The notes under the pieces were generated by a model that had not been told where the DNA came from, ran no database searches, and worked only from the letters and a program-made list of their open reading frames with translations. From Mycolicibacterium hassiacum DSM 44199 (lineage in GTDB: Bacteria > Actinomycetota > Actinomycetes > Mycobacteriales > Mycobacteriaceae): 64,000 nt of DNA. The DNA is taken from assembly GCF_900603025.1 (NCBI RefSeq), contig NZ_LR026975.1, positions 2,914,001 to 2,978,000 on the forward strand, in the 5' to 3' direction. Positions 1-9,229 of this stretch are shown here, in pieces (the first letter of the stretch is position 1; every line of letters begins with the position of its first letter). The position numbers and the translations under genes were made by a program.

Positions 1-1010
1 TGATACTCCGGGCTCAGCGAATAGGGAACTTCGGCCGAGAGGCGGTCCTTGGGGAATGGAGTGTCCTCGTCGAGGTAGCGGCGGATGTCCACTCGGCGGC
101 GCTGGACGAAGTATTTGGCCAGCTCCTCCCGGTCGGCCCTCTTCTCCAGGTCAACATTGGCCAGCTCGGGTTTCAACAGGCCCAGCAGGTTACGGAAGAC
201 TTCGTCCTTTCCGCTATGCGGGGTGGCGCTGGCCAGGATCATGTGGCGGGTGGGTTCTGCGGCCAGGTCGCGGATCAGTTCATAGCGTTGGGTTCGCCCA
301 GATCCGCTGCTGGTGGAGTCTGCCACGCAGGTGTGTACTTCGTCGACGATCACCAGATCCGGACAGGTGCGCAGGAATTCGTGACGGCGCCGCGAACTCT
401 TTATGAAGTCGGTAGATACCACGGTGATCGGGTACCGCTCGAAGATCGACTCCGCGCCGATGAGTCCGCGTTCCAGGCGGCGAACCGTGCTGGGCAGCAC
501 CAGTTCGGCCTCCAGCCCGAACTTGCCCCGAAGTTCGCTCTGCCACTGCTCGGCCAGTGCGGGGCTGCACAGCACCGTGAGCCCGCGGGCGTCGCCGACT
601 TTGAGAAGTTCGGTGGCGACCAAAGCGGCCTCGATGGTCTTACCGATGCCGACGTCGTCGGCGATCAGCAGGCGCACGACGTCCTGGCGCAGCGCCATCA
701 TCAGCGGGACCAACTGGTATGCCCTGGGTTCGACGGCGATCGACGCCAGGCTGCGGAACGGTCCCGCGGTGGAACGGAATCCGATGCGCAGCGCGTTGCG
801 CAGCAGCGATGCGCTCAGGTGGTCGCCGAGGTCTTCCGCGCGTGGCGGCGGGAACGAGGCCGGGCTGACTCCCTCACTGATCAGCACTCCGGCGATGTCG
901 TCGTCGATGCCGCCGATGGGGCGCAGCACCAGAAAGTCGTCGGTGCTCTCAGGCAGCACCACCCATTCCCGTCCGCGTGCGGTGACCAGATTTCCCGGGG
1001 CGAATCCCAC
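1..1010 (-). CDS. SNF2-family helicase, C-terminus beyond window (partial)
   Basis: Reading the minus strand from a GTG at 1010 gives 336 residues of a superfamily 2 ATPase that runs off the left edge. Visible motifs are Walker A DDVGIGKTIEA (around residue 118), the DEVH box (VIVDEVHT) and the SAT motif (LASATPHSGK), which is the SNF2/RapA-like arrangement. It starts 5 bases after the stop of the large helicase upstream, so the two are almost certainly co-transcribed. SNF2-like helicases paired with a DUF1998 helicase occur in defence systems (DrmD in DISARM, DpdE in Dpd); assigning this pair to a named system is inference because the downstream genes are outside the window. The GTG is chosen because no other start codon lies between the upstream stop and the conserved N-terminus. 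Confidence 0.85.
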   Translation of the reverse strand, partial: MGFAPGNLVTARGREWVVLPESTDDFLVLRPIGGIDDDIAGVLISEGVSPASFPPPRAEDLGDHLSASLLRNALRIGFRSTAGPFRSLASIAVEPRAYQLVPLMMALRQDVVRLLIADDVGIGKTIEAALVATELLKVGDARGLTVLCSPALAEQWQSELRGKFGLEAELVLPSTVRRLERGLIGAESIFERYPITVVSTDFIKSSRRRHEFLRTCPDLVIVDEVHTCVADSTSSGSGRTQRYELIRDLAAEPTRHMILASATPHSGKDEVFRNLLGLLKPELANVDLEKRADREELAKYFVQRRRVDIRRYLDEDTPFPKDRLSAEVPYSLSPEY

Positions 1011-1015
1011 AGCGC

Positions 1016-4000
1016 CTACACCCTTCCTTCACCGAATATGTACGAGTGCTCCCGCACCCGGGCCAGCCAGTCCTCGCCGGGGTGCAGCCTCAGCACCGAC
1101 CAGCCCGCATCGTTGAACAAGTCGTCGACCTCATCGGCGTCCGGCGGGGTGGACTCCTCGATGAACACCGCCAGCGCGGAACCGTCAGCGACGAACGCAA
1201 AGTCAGGACGCACTCCCGTCGCACCCACCGGTGGCACATCGTCCGTGGGCAGGGCGAAGTCGTGCTGGATCAGCAGGTCGATAAAGGCGCGGTGCAGATC
1301 CGACTCGCTCTGGGCTTTGATACTGGCGGCCCTGTCGTCCCGCGGCTCCGTGGCGTTGATCGGTGCCGTCGTAGCGGTCGCGAGGCGAAGCAGCAGATCG
1401 CGGATCGCGTGCCGGTTGATCACGGTGTGGTCGGTCTGGTTGCCATAGGACAGCAGGCAGTCGTAACACGCCCTCTCGCAGCGCTCCCGAGCTCCTTCCG
1501 CGCGCCCCAGGTCGGTGCCGTCGGGGCCGAAGTGCATGATCTCCAGCGCCGCCGCGGCGACTCGCCCCAGCGCGTCGGGTTCGGAGTGTAGGCGGCGCAG
1601 CACTCCGGCGCCCCCTTCGGCTGATTCGGTGAACAGCATCCGGCCGCGTCCGTCGTTGTCGGGCAGCGCCTCGCTGGACAGCTCGGAGTCCTCAAGCTGG
1701 AACTCGGCTTCGATGCCGCGTTCCAGTGCGTAGCGCAGGCTGGTGGACACCTCCTCGCTCACAGGGGTGTCGAGCCGAACGACCAGGATATTGCGGGTGT
1801 CCTCGACGTAAGGGATCACCTTCTGTTTCGTGGGAACGTCGGCGGCGTCATCGAGCGACTCGTCCTGGGGGGTGGCGTCTTCGGCATCGCGCTCAGACAG
1901 CCAGTTGCCCTTGACCGTGTCGAGCCAGTACCCGAGATCGGCCGGGTTCTTGCGCCGCCGGCGGCCGATGTTGGTGACGCGAACCGTCGCGGTGTCGCCG
2001 TAGCTGAGCGTCAACAGACCGCCTTGGCCGTCCGCAACCGCGGCATCGGAGCGGCCCAGCCGCGGCCCGTGCTCGCTGAACCGGTAGGAGGTCTGCAGTT
2101 CGAAACCGGCTCTGCGGCGCTCTTCCTCGTCGCTGGAGATACGTTCACGGCGCCGGGCGAACACCGTCTGCATGCGCATCAATCCGTACTGCGGTGCACT
2201 CAGCGGAGCATGGCAGTTTTCGCACACATCGAGGCCGGCTCGGCGGACGTGGTGATAGCCGCACGACTCGCAGCGATAGGCGTCCTGAGTATCGACAGTG
2301 CCGATGCCCCCGGAGCTCATCGGAACCTGGATGCGCTTGATCTCGTAGCGGGCGCCTTCGTGGTAAATGATTGCGCCGGGGCCGAATTCGCTAATCGCCA
2401 GGAACCGTGGACGTTGCAGGTAGTCGCCGCCGGCCCGGTTGCCGACTCCTGCCCGCACTCCAGGGATGTAGGCCGCCAACGGCAGCCGGGGGAAGCTGTA
2501 TCCGGGCAGAAAACCCTCGCTGGCGAAGTAGCGGTAGGTGTAGAAGTCGGAGTGGGTGCGGTCGGTCTCCTCGTTTCGCAGTAACCGCAGTTGTCCCTCT
2601 GCCTCCCGCCGTCGGCCCTCCGCGGCAGTACGCGCCTTCTTGTTCACCGACCCGTCCAAGACGATCCGGTTCTGTTCGGCCTGATCTTCGAGCGCGGCCT
2701 TATACAACTCCCGCCACCGGTCACAGGCCCGGTCGAATCGTTCCGGGGCGGCTGCGATGACGGCGGCAGGCCAGTCCTCATACCACCACGACGTTCGCCG
2801 CAGGTCCTCGATGAGCGGGGCGATCAGGGTCGCGGCGCGCTGCGTGGCCCGCCGGATCGCGTCCGGATTGCGCAGCGTCTTCTCCAGATCCGCGATCAGC
2901 GGCATTCCGGGAGCCTCGAGATCGAGCAGCTGGGGCATCCGCGAGTGCAGGTCGGCCCCCGTCTCCGACAGCCACAGAGCCTGCAGGTGTGATGCGAGCA
3001 AAGCTTCGTTCGTCAGGTCCAGGCGCGGCGGGGCGACCGAACCCGCGACCATATCGGCTGAGCGTCGGAAGTAATACTGGTCGTGCGAGTTTCCGGTCGC
3101 ACAGTAGGTGGTGACCAGCGCGGGCTGGCCCGACCGGCCGGCGCGGCCGCTACGTTGAGCGTAGTTGGCGGGCGTCGGGGGAACGTTACGCATAGTCACC
3201 GCGTTCAGGCTCGCGATGTCGACGCCAAGCTCCATGGTGGGTGAGCAATACAGCACCTTCAGTTCACCCTTGCGGAAGGCTTTTTCACGTTCCTCACGGT
3301 CAGCCGAGCCGACCTGGGCGGTGTGCTCGCGGGCATACATGCCGACAAGTTCGGATGCGGTGCGGCGATAGAGATCAAGGAAGAACGGGTTGACTCGGGT
3401 GCCCTGGTCAGGGTCGAAACCCTTGCGCAGCGGATCGGGTGCGCCGGTGAGACCATCGCCCCGTTTCCAGATCACCGACGAGGCCTTCAGCCGGTAGCCG
3501 GGCCCTGACAGGCCGTCCACATCAACAGTTGTCAGCAGGCCGGCGCGTTCCAGAACTTTCAGCAGGTCCTCGATCACCCTTTGGGAATCGGCTGTGTCCA
3601 TCTGGCCGGCGACAAGAGTCAGACCGCTGGACTCCCGGATATACCGCCCCAGCGCACTACGTCCGGTCAGTCGGGCGATCGACCGCATCGCACCGGGTCG
3701 CCCGCCCTCGGTGGTCACCACCGCCGGCCGCGGCCGCGGCTCGTGTGGTGGAATTGACCACAGCCCCTGCAGGTGCTGGTCGGACTGGCGCTTCAGCCGA
3801 TCGAAACCTTCGTCCGTCAGACAGTCAATCGCTACCGCCAAGTCTCGCCGGAACTCGTCAAGGACAATCTGGCACAGTTCTTTTCGCTGTACAGCCGAAG
3901 CGTTGCGCAGCGGCTCGTAGGTTTCGCCCCACAGCGCGGCGTCGGCAGCGATCTCGGGCAACGACTCGTACTCGATCACCAGCAGGCCGGTCTGCTCGAG

Positions 4001-6157
4001 GTTGGGCATCGTCACGCGCCAGCCACGTTGCAGATCCGAATACAGCCGGTACTCGATGAACTCCCTGAACGCGCGCTCCGCGGCTGTCCGCGCTCCGTAC
4101 ACCGCCTCCGGGTTGGCGGCGTACTCCTCGAACCGCAGCCCCAAACTCTCGACCACCCGCTGGGCGACGTCGTCGTGGTAGAGGGTTCCCTTCTGCAACG
4201 CCCGGTAGATCGCGCCGCGAAGCTGAACCATCTGGACGAAGTCGTTGAAGTGCCCGGCCTGCAGGCTCGCGTCCTGGCGGTTGTCGACAAAGGTCAGCAG
4301 TTTGCGCGACTCTTTACTGAGTTCCTCGGGCGGGACCTTGTCCAGGGAGCGCACGATCGAGGTGCTGAGCACCGTCACCGCGGAGCTGCGGCCCTCGGCG
4401 TCCAGAGTCGCGAGCTTGGCGAAGTCGCTTCCCCTGACCTGTTCGTAGGACACCTTGCAGCGCAGACAGAATCGGAACGGTGCCGGGACGAACGCCGCGT
4501 CGATCCCGCCGCTGCTGACCTCGACGCCGCCGACGTCAACCCGAATCCGGCGTGGCAGATACGGTCGGCGGCGTTCAGCGACCTGCCCGTCCACCAGCCA
4601 CGAATCGGGCAACCGGCCTTCCGGGAGCGGGTCCACCGGCCACGGCTGATCGGTCGAGATATAGAGGTAACCGTTGGCCTGGTCTCCCCCGCTGGCATCA
4701 CGGTCGCGGCGCGGGCGGTAGATCACCTCAGATCCCTCGACCGTCCTGGCGACCACCAGGTACTCCTGGCCGCATTCGCGACAGAAAGCCAACGGCATGA
4801 GGACATGGTCAGGGCGATCAGGCACCGCGACCTGATACTGCGAGGTGATGTGCCGCCGGACTTCGTCCTCCAATGACACGTACACGGTGTCGCCCTTGGA
4901 CAGGAACTGATGTAACCGGAAGGCGAACAGTGGCCGGCCGGTCACGGGATGTCTGGTGGCCGACCCGGCTAGCAGGGTATGCCGGATCGCTTGGTCACAC
5001 TGGTCGACGGTGGTGCCGGTGAGATCGGCCAGGCGGGCCGCCGAGTCCCGCACCTTGGTTGGGCGTTGCCGAACGAAGCGACCTGACTCCGGCTCCATGG
5101 CAAGACCGAACGTGGCTTCGATCCAAGAGGCCAGTGACGAACCAGCCAGCGTCTCGTAGTCCCCGTCGACCCCGCCCGCCTCGACTTCGCGGGTCAGCCG
5201 CAGGGTGTCATCGGGGTCGCCTGTCGTGGCCTGGTCAAGGGTTTCACCGATGACACGCTCGGGAGTGACCTCCGCGCCGAACAGGTTCGTCGCGACGTCG
5301 GCGACAACGCGGCGCTGGTCGGCGTCGGTGCCGGCGCTGGCCATCGTCGCCGATGTGCCGACACACTGCATGGTCGGTGACTGGCAGGCGTCGCGCACCC
5401 GCCTGACCAGCATTGCTACATCGGCGCCCTGCCGGCCGCGGTAGGTGTGCAGCTCGTCGAGAACCAGGAACTCCAGGCCCGTGGCTGCCTCAACGAGCCT
5501 TCGGCGCTCCTCTGGCCGGGTGAGCATCAGCTCGAGCATCACGTAGTTGGTGAGCAGGATGTCGGGTGGATTGCGCAGGATCGCTTCGCGTTTCTCCCCC
5601 TCTTCCTGACCGGTGTACCGGGCGAACGTCACCGGCTCGTTGCCTTCTCCGTAGCCGTACGTCAGGAACTTCTCGAGCTCGCCCACCTGGCTGTTGGCCA
5701 GGGCGTTCATCGGATAGACGATGATGGCCTTGACTCCGGGCTGGCGCGGTTGCTGGCGGAGCACCCGGTCGACGATCGGGATGATGTAGGCCAGCGATTT
5801 ACCCGAGCCGGTGCCGGTGGTAAGCACGTAGCTCTTGCCTGAGTGCGCGACTTCTATTGCCTCGCGCTGGTGCCGGTGCAGGGTGATCGGACGGTCGCCC
5901 GGGTCGGCGAGGTCGGCCTTTGGGCGGAAGATACTCGCGCACTCGGGGTGCAGTAGACCCTCCGCAACCAGATCGTCGATGGAGCCGCCGGACGCGAATG
6001 TCGGATTCAGCGAGAGCCACGGTTCCGGCCATTGTTTACCCTCGGCGAGCTCGTCATTTACATACTGCTTGATCCGAGGGTCGCGCGGAACGACCGCGCT
6101 GGTGGTGAAGGACTTGTAATCGTTGATCAGGTCCTGATGCACCCGGAAGATGTCCAT
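1016..6157 (-). CDS. Large DEAD/DEAH-box helicase with DUF1998 region and C-terminal nuclease-like tail
   Basis: A 1,713-residue superfamily 2 helicase. Walker A TGTGSGKS is at about residues 114-121, the DELH box at about 234, the SAT motif at about 269, and motif VI (YAQRSGRAGR) lies in the second RecA-like domain. Cysteine pairs (CRECGQEY; FCLRCKVSYE; CESCGYHH...CENCHAPL) suggest zinc ribbons. The DUF1998 signature CERACYDCLLSYGNQ is near the C-terminus. After it come about 120 residues ending with RPDFAF...LAVFIEES...GWSVLRLHPGEDW, resembling a degenerate PD-(D/E)XK/Vsr-like fold. An AAGGGGAAG ribosome site precedes the ATG. DUF1998 helicases of this size occur in Druantia (DruE), DISARM and Dpd systems; membership here is inference. 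An IS256 end lies 212 bases upstream of the start. Confidence 0.9.
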   Translation of the reverse strand: MDIFRVHQDLINDYKSFTTSAVVPRDPRIKQYVNDELAEGKQWPEPWLSLNPTFASGGSIDDLVAEGLLHPECASIFRPKADLADPGDRPITLHRHQREAIEVAHSGKSYVLTTGTGSGKSLAYIIPIVDRVLRQQPRQPGVKAIIVYPMNALANSQVGELEKFLTYGYGEGNEPVTFARYTGQEEGEKREAILRNPPDILLTNYVMLELMLTRPEERRRLVEAATGLEFLVLDELHTYRGRQGADVAMLVRRVRDACQSPTMQCVGTSATMASAGTDADQRRVVADVATNLFGAEVTPERVIGETLDQATTGDPDDTLRLTREVEAGGVDGDYETLAGSSLASWIEATFGLAMEPESGRFVRQRPTKVRDSAARLADLTGTTVDQCDQAIRHTLLAGSATRHPVTGRPLFAFRLHQFLSKGDTVYVSLEDEVRRHITSQYQVAVPDRPDHVLMPLAFCRECGQEYLVVARTVEGSEVIYRPRRDRDASGGDQANGYLYISTDQPWPVDPLPEGRLPDSWLVDGQVAERRRPYLPRRIRVDVGGVEVSSGGIDAAFVPAPFRFCLRCKVSYEQVRGSDFAKLATLDAEGRSSAVTVLSTSIVRSLDKVPPEELSKESRKLLTFVDNRQDASLQAGHFNDFVQMVQLRGAIYRALQKGTLYHDDVAQRVVESLGLRFEEYAANPEAVYGARTAAERAFREFIEYRLYSDLQRGWRVTMPNLEQTGLLVIEYESLPEIAADAALWGETYEPLRNASAVQRKELCQIVLDEFRRDLAVAIDCLTDEGFDRLKRQSDQHLQGLWSIPPHEPRPRPAVVTTEGGRPGAMRSIARLTGRSALGRYIRESSGLTLVAGQMDTADSQRVIEDLLKVLERAGLLTTVDVDGLSGPGYRLKASSVIWKRGDGLTGAPDPLRKGFDPDQGTRVNPFFLDLYRRTASELVGMYAREHTAQVGSADREEREKAFRKGELKVLYCSPTMELGVDIASLNAVTMRNVPPTPANYAQRSGRAGRSGQPALVTTYCATGNSHDQYYFRRSADMVAGSVAPPRLDLTNEALLASHLQALWLSETGADLHSRMPQLLDLEAPGMPLIADLEKTLRNPDAIRRATQRAATLIAPLIEDLRRTSWWYEDWPAAVIAAAPERFDRACDRWRELYKAALEDQAEQNRIVLDGSVNKKARTAAEGRRREAEGQLRLLRNEETDRTHSDFYTYRYFASEGFLPGYSFPRLPLAAYIPGVRAGVGNRAGGDYLQRPRFLAISEFGPGAIIYHEGARYEIKRIQVPMSSGGIGTVDTQDAYRCESCGYHHVRRAGLDVCENCHAPLSAPQYGLMRMQTVFARRRERISSDEEERRRAGFELQTSYRFSEHGPRLGRSDAAVADGQGGLLTLSYGDTATVRVTNIGRRRRKNPADLGYWLDTVKGNWLSERDAEDATPQDESLDDAADVPTKQKVIPYVEDTRNILVVRLDTPVSEEVSTSLRYALERGIEAEFQLEDSELSSEALPDNDGRGRMLFTESAEGGAGVLRRLHSEPDALGRVAAAALEIMHFGPDGTDLGRAEGARERCERACYDCLLSYGNQTDHTVINRHAIRDLLLRLATATTAPINATEPRDDRAASIKAQSESDLHRAFIDLLIQHDFALPTDDVPPVGATGVRPDFAFVADGSALAVFIEESTPPDADEVDDLFNDAGWSVLRLHPGEDWLARVREHSYIFGEGRV

Positions 6158-6369
6158 ACTTCCCCTTTGCCGAGCGATGCTCTTACGAGGATTGAACAGG
6201 AAAAACGCTCAGCATCGCATCGTGTTCACTCGAGATTGACACCGGCGAGGTAGCCATATAACTGCACGCTGCCGCGCAACTGCACCAGATCGAACCGCAA
6301 ACTCACTCTCCCCACGTCTGCGAACCCCCAAACTGACCTGAACGTGACGAACATACCGGCGCGGCCGTC
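6158..6369. other. Upstream region of the helicase operon
   Basis: About 210 bases between the helicase start and the outer IS256 copy. It is less GC-rich than its surroundings and has no convincing ORF. It should contain the helicase promoter on the minus strand, but I see no clear -10/-35 pair or operator. The IS may have removed part of the original upstream region. Confidence 0.5.
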
Positions 6370-7050
6370 GAGGAATTGTCAATACCTGTGGATCGGCGTG
6401 TTTCAGGCGACCTCCGTTCCGGCTTGCTGATCGCCGTCTGAGGGCGGTGTCGGTGGGGTGATCTCGGTGGGGCGTTCAAGCAGTTTGCCCTTGTGGAAGA
6501 CCGCGCCGGCGCGCACCAGGGCGACCAGGTGTGGTGCGTTGACGGCGCGCCAGCGGGCCGCGGCGGCGTCGATGAGCTTGTAGGCCATGGCCAGACCAGC
6601 TGCTCGTGACCCCGGACCTTTGGTGACTTTGGTGCGCAAACGCACTGTGGCGAAGGTGCTTTCGATCGGATTCGTGGTGCGTAGGTGGATCCAGTGCTCG
6701 GCGGGATAGCGGTAGAATTCCAGCAGGGTGTCCAGATCGTCGGTGATCTTGGCGACCGCCTTGGGATATTTGGCGCCGAAGTCGACCTCGAAGGCTTTGA
6801 CCGCGACCTGGGCTTTGTCGATATCCTCGGCGTTGTAGATCTCTTTGAGCGCTGCCAACGCCGACGGGTGTGCTGATTTCGGCAGCGCGGCAAGGACATT
6901 GGCTTGCTTGTGAAACCAGCACCGCTGCTCACGGGTGGCCGGGAACACTTCGCGCACCGCGTTCCAAAACCCCAAGGCGCCATCGCCGACCGCGAGCACT
7001 GGGGCGGTCACTAGGGCACCATCCTTATTGCGGATGCCTGATGGGTGTTC

Positions 7051-7200
7051 GTTGAAGGGACTCGGCGGGGGCCGAGGTGACGGCCAGGTGCGGTCGCTCG
7101 TAGAGGGCCAGCATGACACCGCCGCCCTCGGCCCTCCCGGAGTCGCAGACCGGCATCAGGAAGACGCGCCGCAGAGCGCCAGTTAGTGACCGTCCGGTGG
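7051..7200 (+). ncRNA. Candidate IS110 bridge RNA
   Basis: The non-coding left end has the expected order of parts. A perfect hairpin CTCGGC-GGGG-GCCGAG (7061-7076) is followed by a target-type loop closed by GGTG (7087-7090) with CACC (7117-7120), then a donor-type loop closed by ACCGG (7149-7153) with CCGGT (7194-7198). In the first loop GCGGTC (7090-7095) equals the left target half and GCATGA (7111-7116) is the reverse complement of the right half TCATGC. In the second, TCAGGAAG (7156-7163) equals the element's right end and TAGTGA (7184-7189) is the reverse complement of core plus left end, TCACTA. Boundaries are approximate and no folding program was run; transcription is inferred. Confidence 0.65.
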
Positions 7201-7244
7201 TCGACCCCCTCGCCGCGTCGTCGCTGCCACCTTGAGGAGATTCG

Positions 7245-8474
7245 TTGTCCGAGGAAACCGCAGAAATCATCTACGTCGGGTTGGACTGGGCTGCCGCCAC
7301 TCATGCCGTGTGCGTGCTGTCCGCAGTGGGAAAGATACTGGCGCAGTTCATGATTGACCATACTGCCGATGGCATCGCCACACTGATTCGCAAACTGTCC
7401 AAGTTCGGCGATCCCGCCGATGTGCACATCGGGATCGAACGACCCAATGGGCGGCTGGTCGACCTGCTGCTCGAAGCCGGCCACCCGGTCATCCCGGTAT
7501 CCCCGAACGCCATCAAAACGTGGCGGGACGGCGAAGTCATCTCCGGCGCCAAGTCTGATGCCGGTGACGCCCTGGTGATCGCCGAATACCTGCGCTTGCG
7601 CCACCATCGACTGCGCCCCGCAGCCCCGTACAGTTCGTCGACCAAGGCGCTGCGCACGGTGGTCCGCACCCGCGACGACGTTGTCGCCATGCGGGTGGCG
7701 GCCACCAACCAACTCAGCGCCCTGCTCGATGATCACTGGCCTGGCGCCAAAGCGATCTTCGCCGACGTCGAATCTCCAATCAGCCTGGCGTTCCTGCGTC
7801 GCTATCCCACCGCGGCCAGCGCCGCTCGACTCGGAGAGAAACGCTTGGCTGCGTTCCTTGTCAAGCATTCCTATTCCGGTCGACGACCAGTCAAAGAACT
7901 GTTGACCCGGCTGCGCAGCGCACCCGCAGGCACCACCGATCCCGTCCTGACTATCGCCGTCCGCGACGTCGTGCTGGCCCTCGTCAGCGTCATCGAGGCG
8001 CTCAACAGCGCAGGCAAGGCCCTCGACCGATCCGTCATCGCCCGCCTCGGGGAGCACCCGGACGCCGAGGTCTTCACGTCGCTGCCAAGGTCGGGTCAGA
8101 TCAACGCCGCCCAGGTGCTCGCCGAGTGGGGCGACTCCCGTGCAGCCTACGACGGTCCCGACGCCGTGGCCGCCCTGGCCGGGGTCACTCCCGTCACCAA
8201 ATCTTCCGGCAAACAACACGCCGTGCACTTCCGCTGGGCATGCAACAAACGCTTCCGCCGAGCACTGACCACCTTCGCTGACAACAGCCGACACCAAAGC
8301 ACTTGGGCAGCCGACATCTACAACCGAGCCCGCGCGCGCGGACACGACCACCCCCACGCCGTGCGAATCCTCGCCCGCGCCTGGATTCGCGTCATCTACC
8401 GCTGCTGGCACGACCAAAGCCCCTACGACCCCGCCCGGCACGGTGCCGTACAAAAACTGCACACCGCAGCATGA
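7245..8474 (+). CDS. IS110-family transposase (DEDD RuvC-like plus Transposase_20 domain)
   Basis: A 409-residue recombinase. The N-terminal DEDD_Tnp domain shows D14 (VGLDWAA), E65 (IGIERPNG), D105 and D108 (KSDAGDA). The C-terminal Transposase_20-type region shows LAGVTPVTKSSGK, whose serines are candidates for the catalytic residue, followed by an Arg/His-rich tail. The start is TTG at 7245, preceded by a strong GAGGAG ribosome site at 7234-7239; this gives the normal N-terminus, and no ATG fits better. The gene reads opposite to the interrupted IS256 transposase. Such enzymes use a bridge RNA to recognise target and donor DNA, and the frame is intact. Confidence 0.93.
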   Translation: MSEETAEIIYVGLDWAAATHAVCVLSAVGKILAQFMIDHTADGIATLIRKLSKFGDPADVHIGIERPNGRLVDLLLEAGHPVIPVSPNAIKTWRDGEVISGAKSDAGDALVIAEYLRLRHHRLRPAAPYSSSTKALRTVVRTRDDVVAMRVAATNQLSALLDDHWPGAKAIFADVESPISLAFLRRYPTAASAARLGEKRLAAFLVKHSYSGRRPVKELLTRLRSAPAGTTDPVLTIAVRDVVLALVSVIEALNSAGKALDRSVIARLGEHPDAEVFTSLPRSGQINAAQVLAEWGDSRAAYDGPDAVAALAGVTPVTKSSGKQHAVHFRWACNKRFRRALTTFADNSRHQSTWAADIYNRARARGHDHPHAVRILARAWIRVIYRCWHDQSPYDPARHGAVQKLHTAA

Positions 8475-9229
8475 AAACTGCGTAGGGGTTGACTCAGGAA
8501 GTGTCATGCCGCGTCGTTTACAGTCGCGCAGCAGATCAGCCCACGACTCGGTCGATTCCCGGTAGCCGTCGGTGATCGCCACCAGCTCTTTGCGGCCGTC
8601 AGCGCGCACGCCCAGCATCACCAGCAAACAGAGTTTTTCCTGGTCCAGGCGGACCTTGAGGTGGATACCGTCGACCCACAGGTAGACGTAGTCGGTGCCG
8701 GACAGGTCCCGGGCCGCAAACGCGCGGGCCTCGTCCTGCCACTGCGCCGTGAGCCGGGTGATCGTGGTGGCCGACAACCCCGCACCCGAACCCAGGAACT
8801 GCTCCAATGCCGGGGTGAAGTCGCTGGTGGACAGCCCGTGCAGGTACAGCAGCGGCAGCACTTCGCTCATCTGCGGCGACTTGCGCGCCCACGCCGGCAG
8901 GATCGCCGAGGACAACCGTTTCCGCTCACCAGTGTCGGGGTCGACACGTTTGTCGTTGACTCGCGGCGCTTTGACCTGCACCGCACCGGCTGCGGTCAGC
9001 ACCTCGCGGGGCTGGTGGTAGCCGTTGCGCACCACCAGGCGGTGGCCGTTGTCATCGAGCTGGTCGGCGTACTGGGCCACATACGCGGCGACCTCGGCCT
9101 GCAACGCCGCGGCCAGCATCTGTCGCGCCCCGTCGCGGACGATCTCATCCAACAACGAGCGACCGGAAGTGTCGCTGTCGTTGGCGTCCTCGGCGTCGTG
9201 AACTACGGTGAGCATGGGCGTACCTTCCC

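Larger units (their letters stand above)
7010..8503 (+). mobile_element. IS110-family insertion sequence inside the IS256 transposase gene
   Basis: Comparing the interrupted and intact IS256 copies fixes the ends. The left junction reads GGGGCGGTCA then CTAGGGCACC, the right junction CAGGAAGTG then TCATGCC; the intact site reads GGGGCGGTCATGCC. A 2-3 bp sequence (TC or TCA) is therefore shared at both edges, as expected for IS110 recombination at a short core. The element is about 1,494 bp, has no terminal inverted repeats, a long non-coding left end (about 235 bp) and a short right end (about 29 bp). That layout matches the IS110 subgroup, in which the left end encodes the bridge RNA. Confidence 0.9.
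6403..9215 (-). pseudogene. IS256-family transposase split by an IS110 insertion
   Basis: The 5' part, from the ATG at 9215, encodes residues 1 to about 238 (first catalytic Asp in WVDGIH) and stops at the IS110 edge near 8505. The 3' part, from about 7009 down to the stop at 6403, supplies the second Asp (AVGDGALGFW) and the Glu (NPIESTF). Joining the parts at the shared TCA restores a 438-residue protein nearly identical to the inner copy, with differences such as Ser versus Pro at residue 17 and Leu versus Phe at residue 101. No frameshift was seen in either part, so precise IS110 excision would restore the frame. As it stands the DDE triad is divided and the gene is non-functional. Confidence 0.92.

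Noticed and set aside
216..1448. A 410-residue plus-strand frame
   Set aside because: Antisense to the two helicase genes, with no domain or ribosome site; the minus-strand frames carry the helicase motifs.
7149..7198. Full-length pairing of the donor-left guide right up to the core
   Set aside because: TCAGGAAG matches the right end, but the next two or three bases do not, so only the 8-base match is reported.
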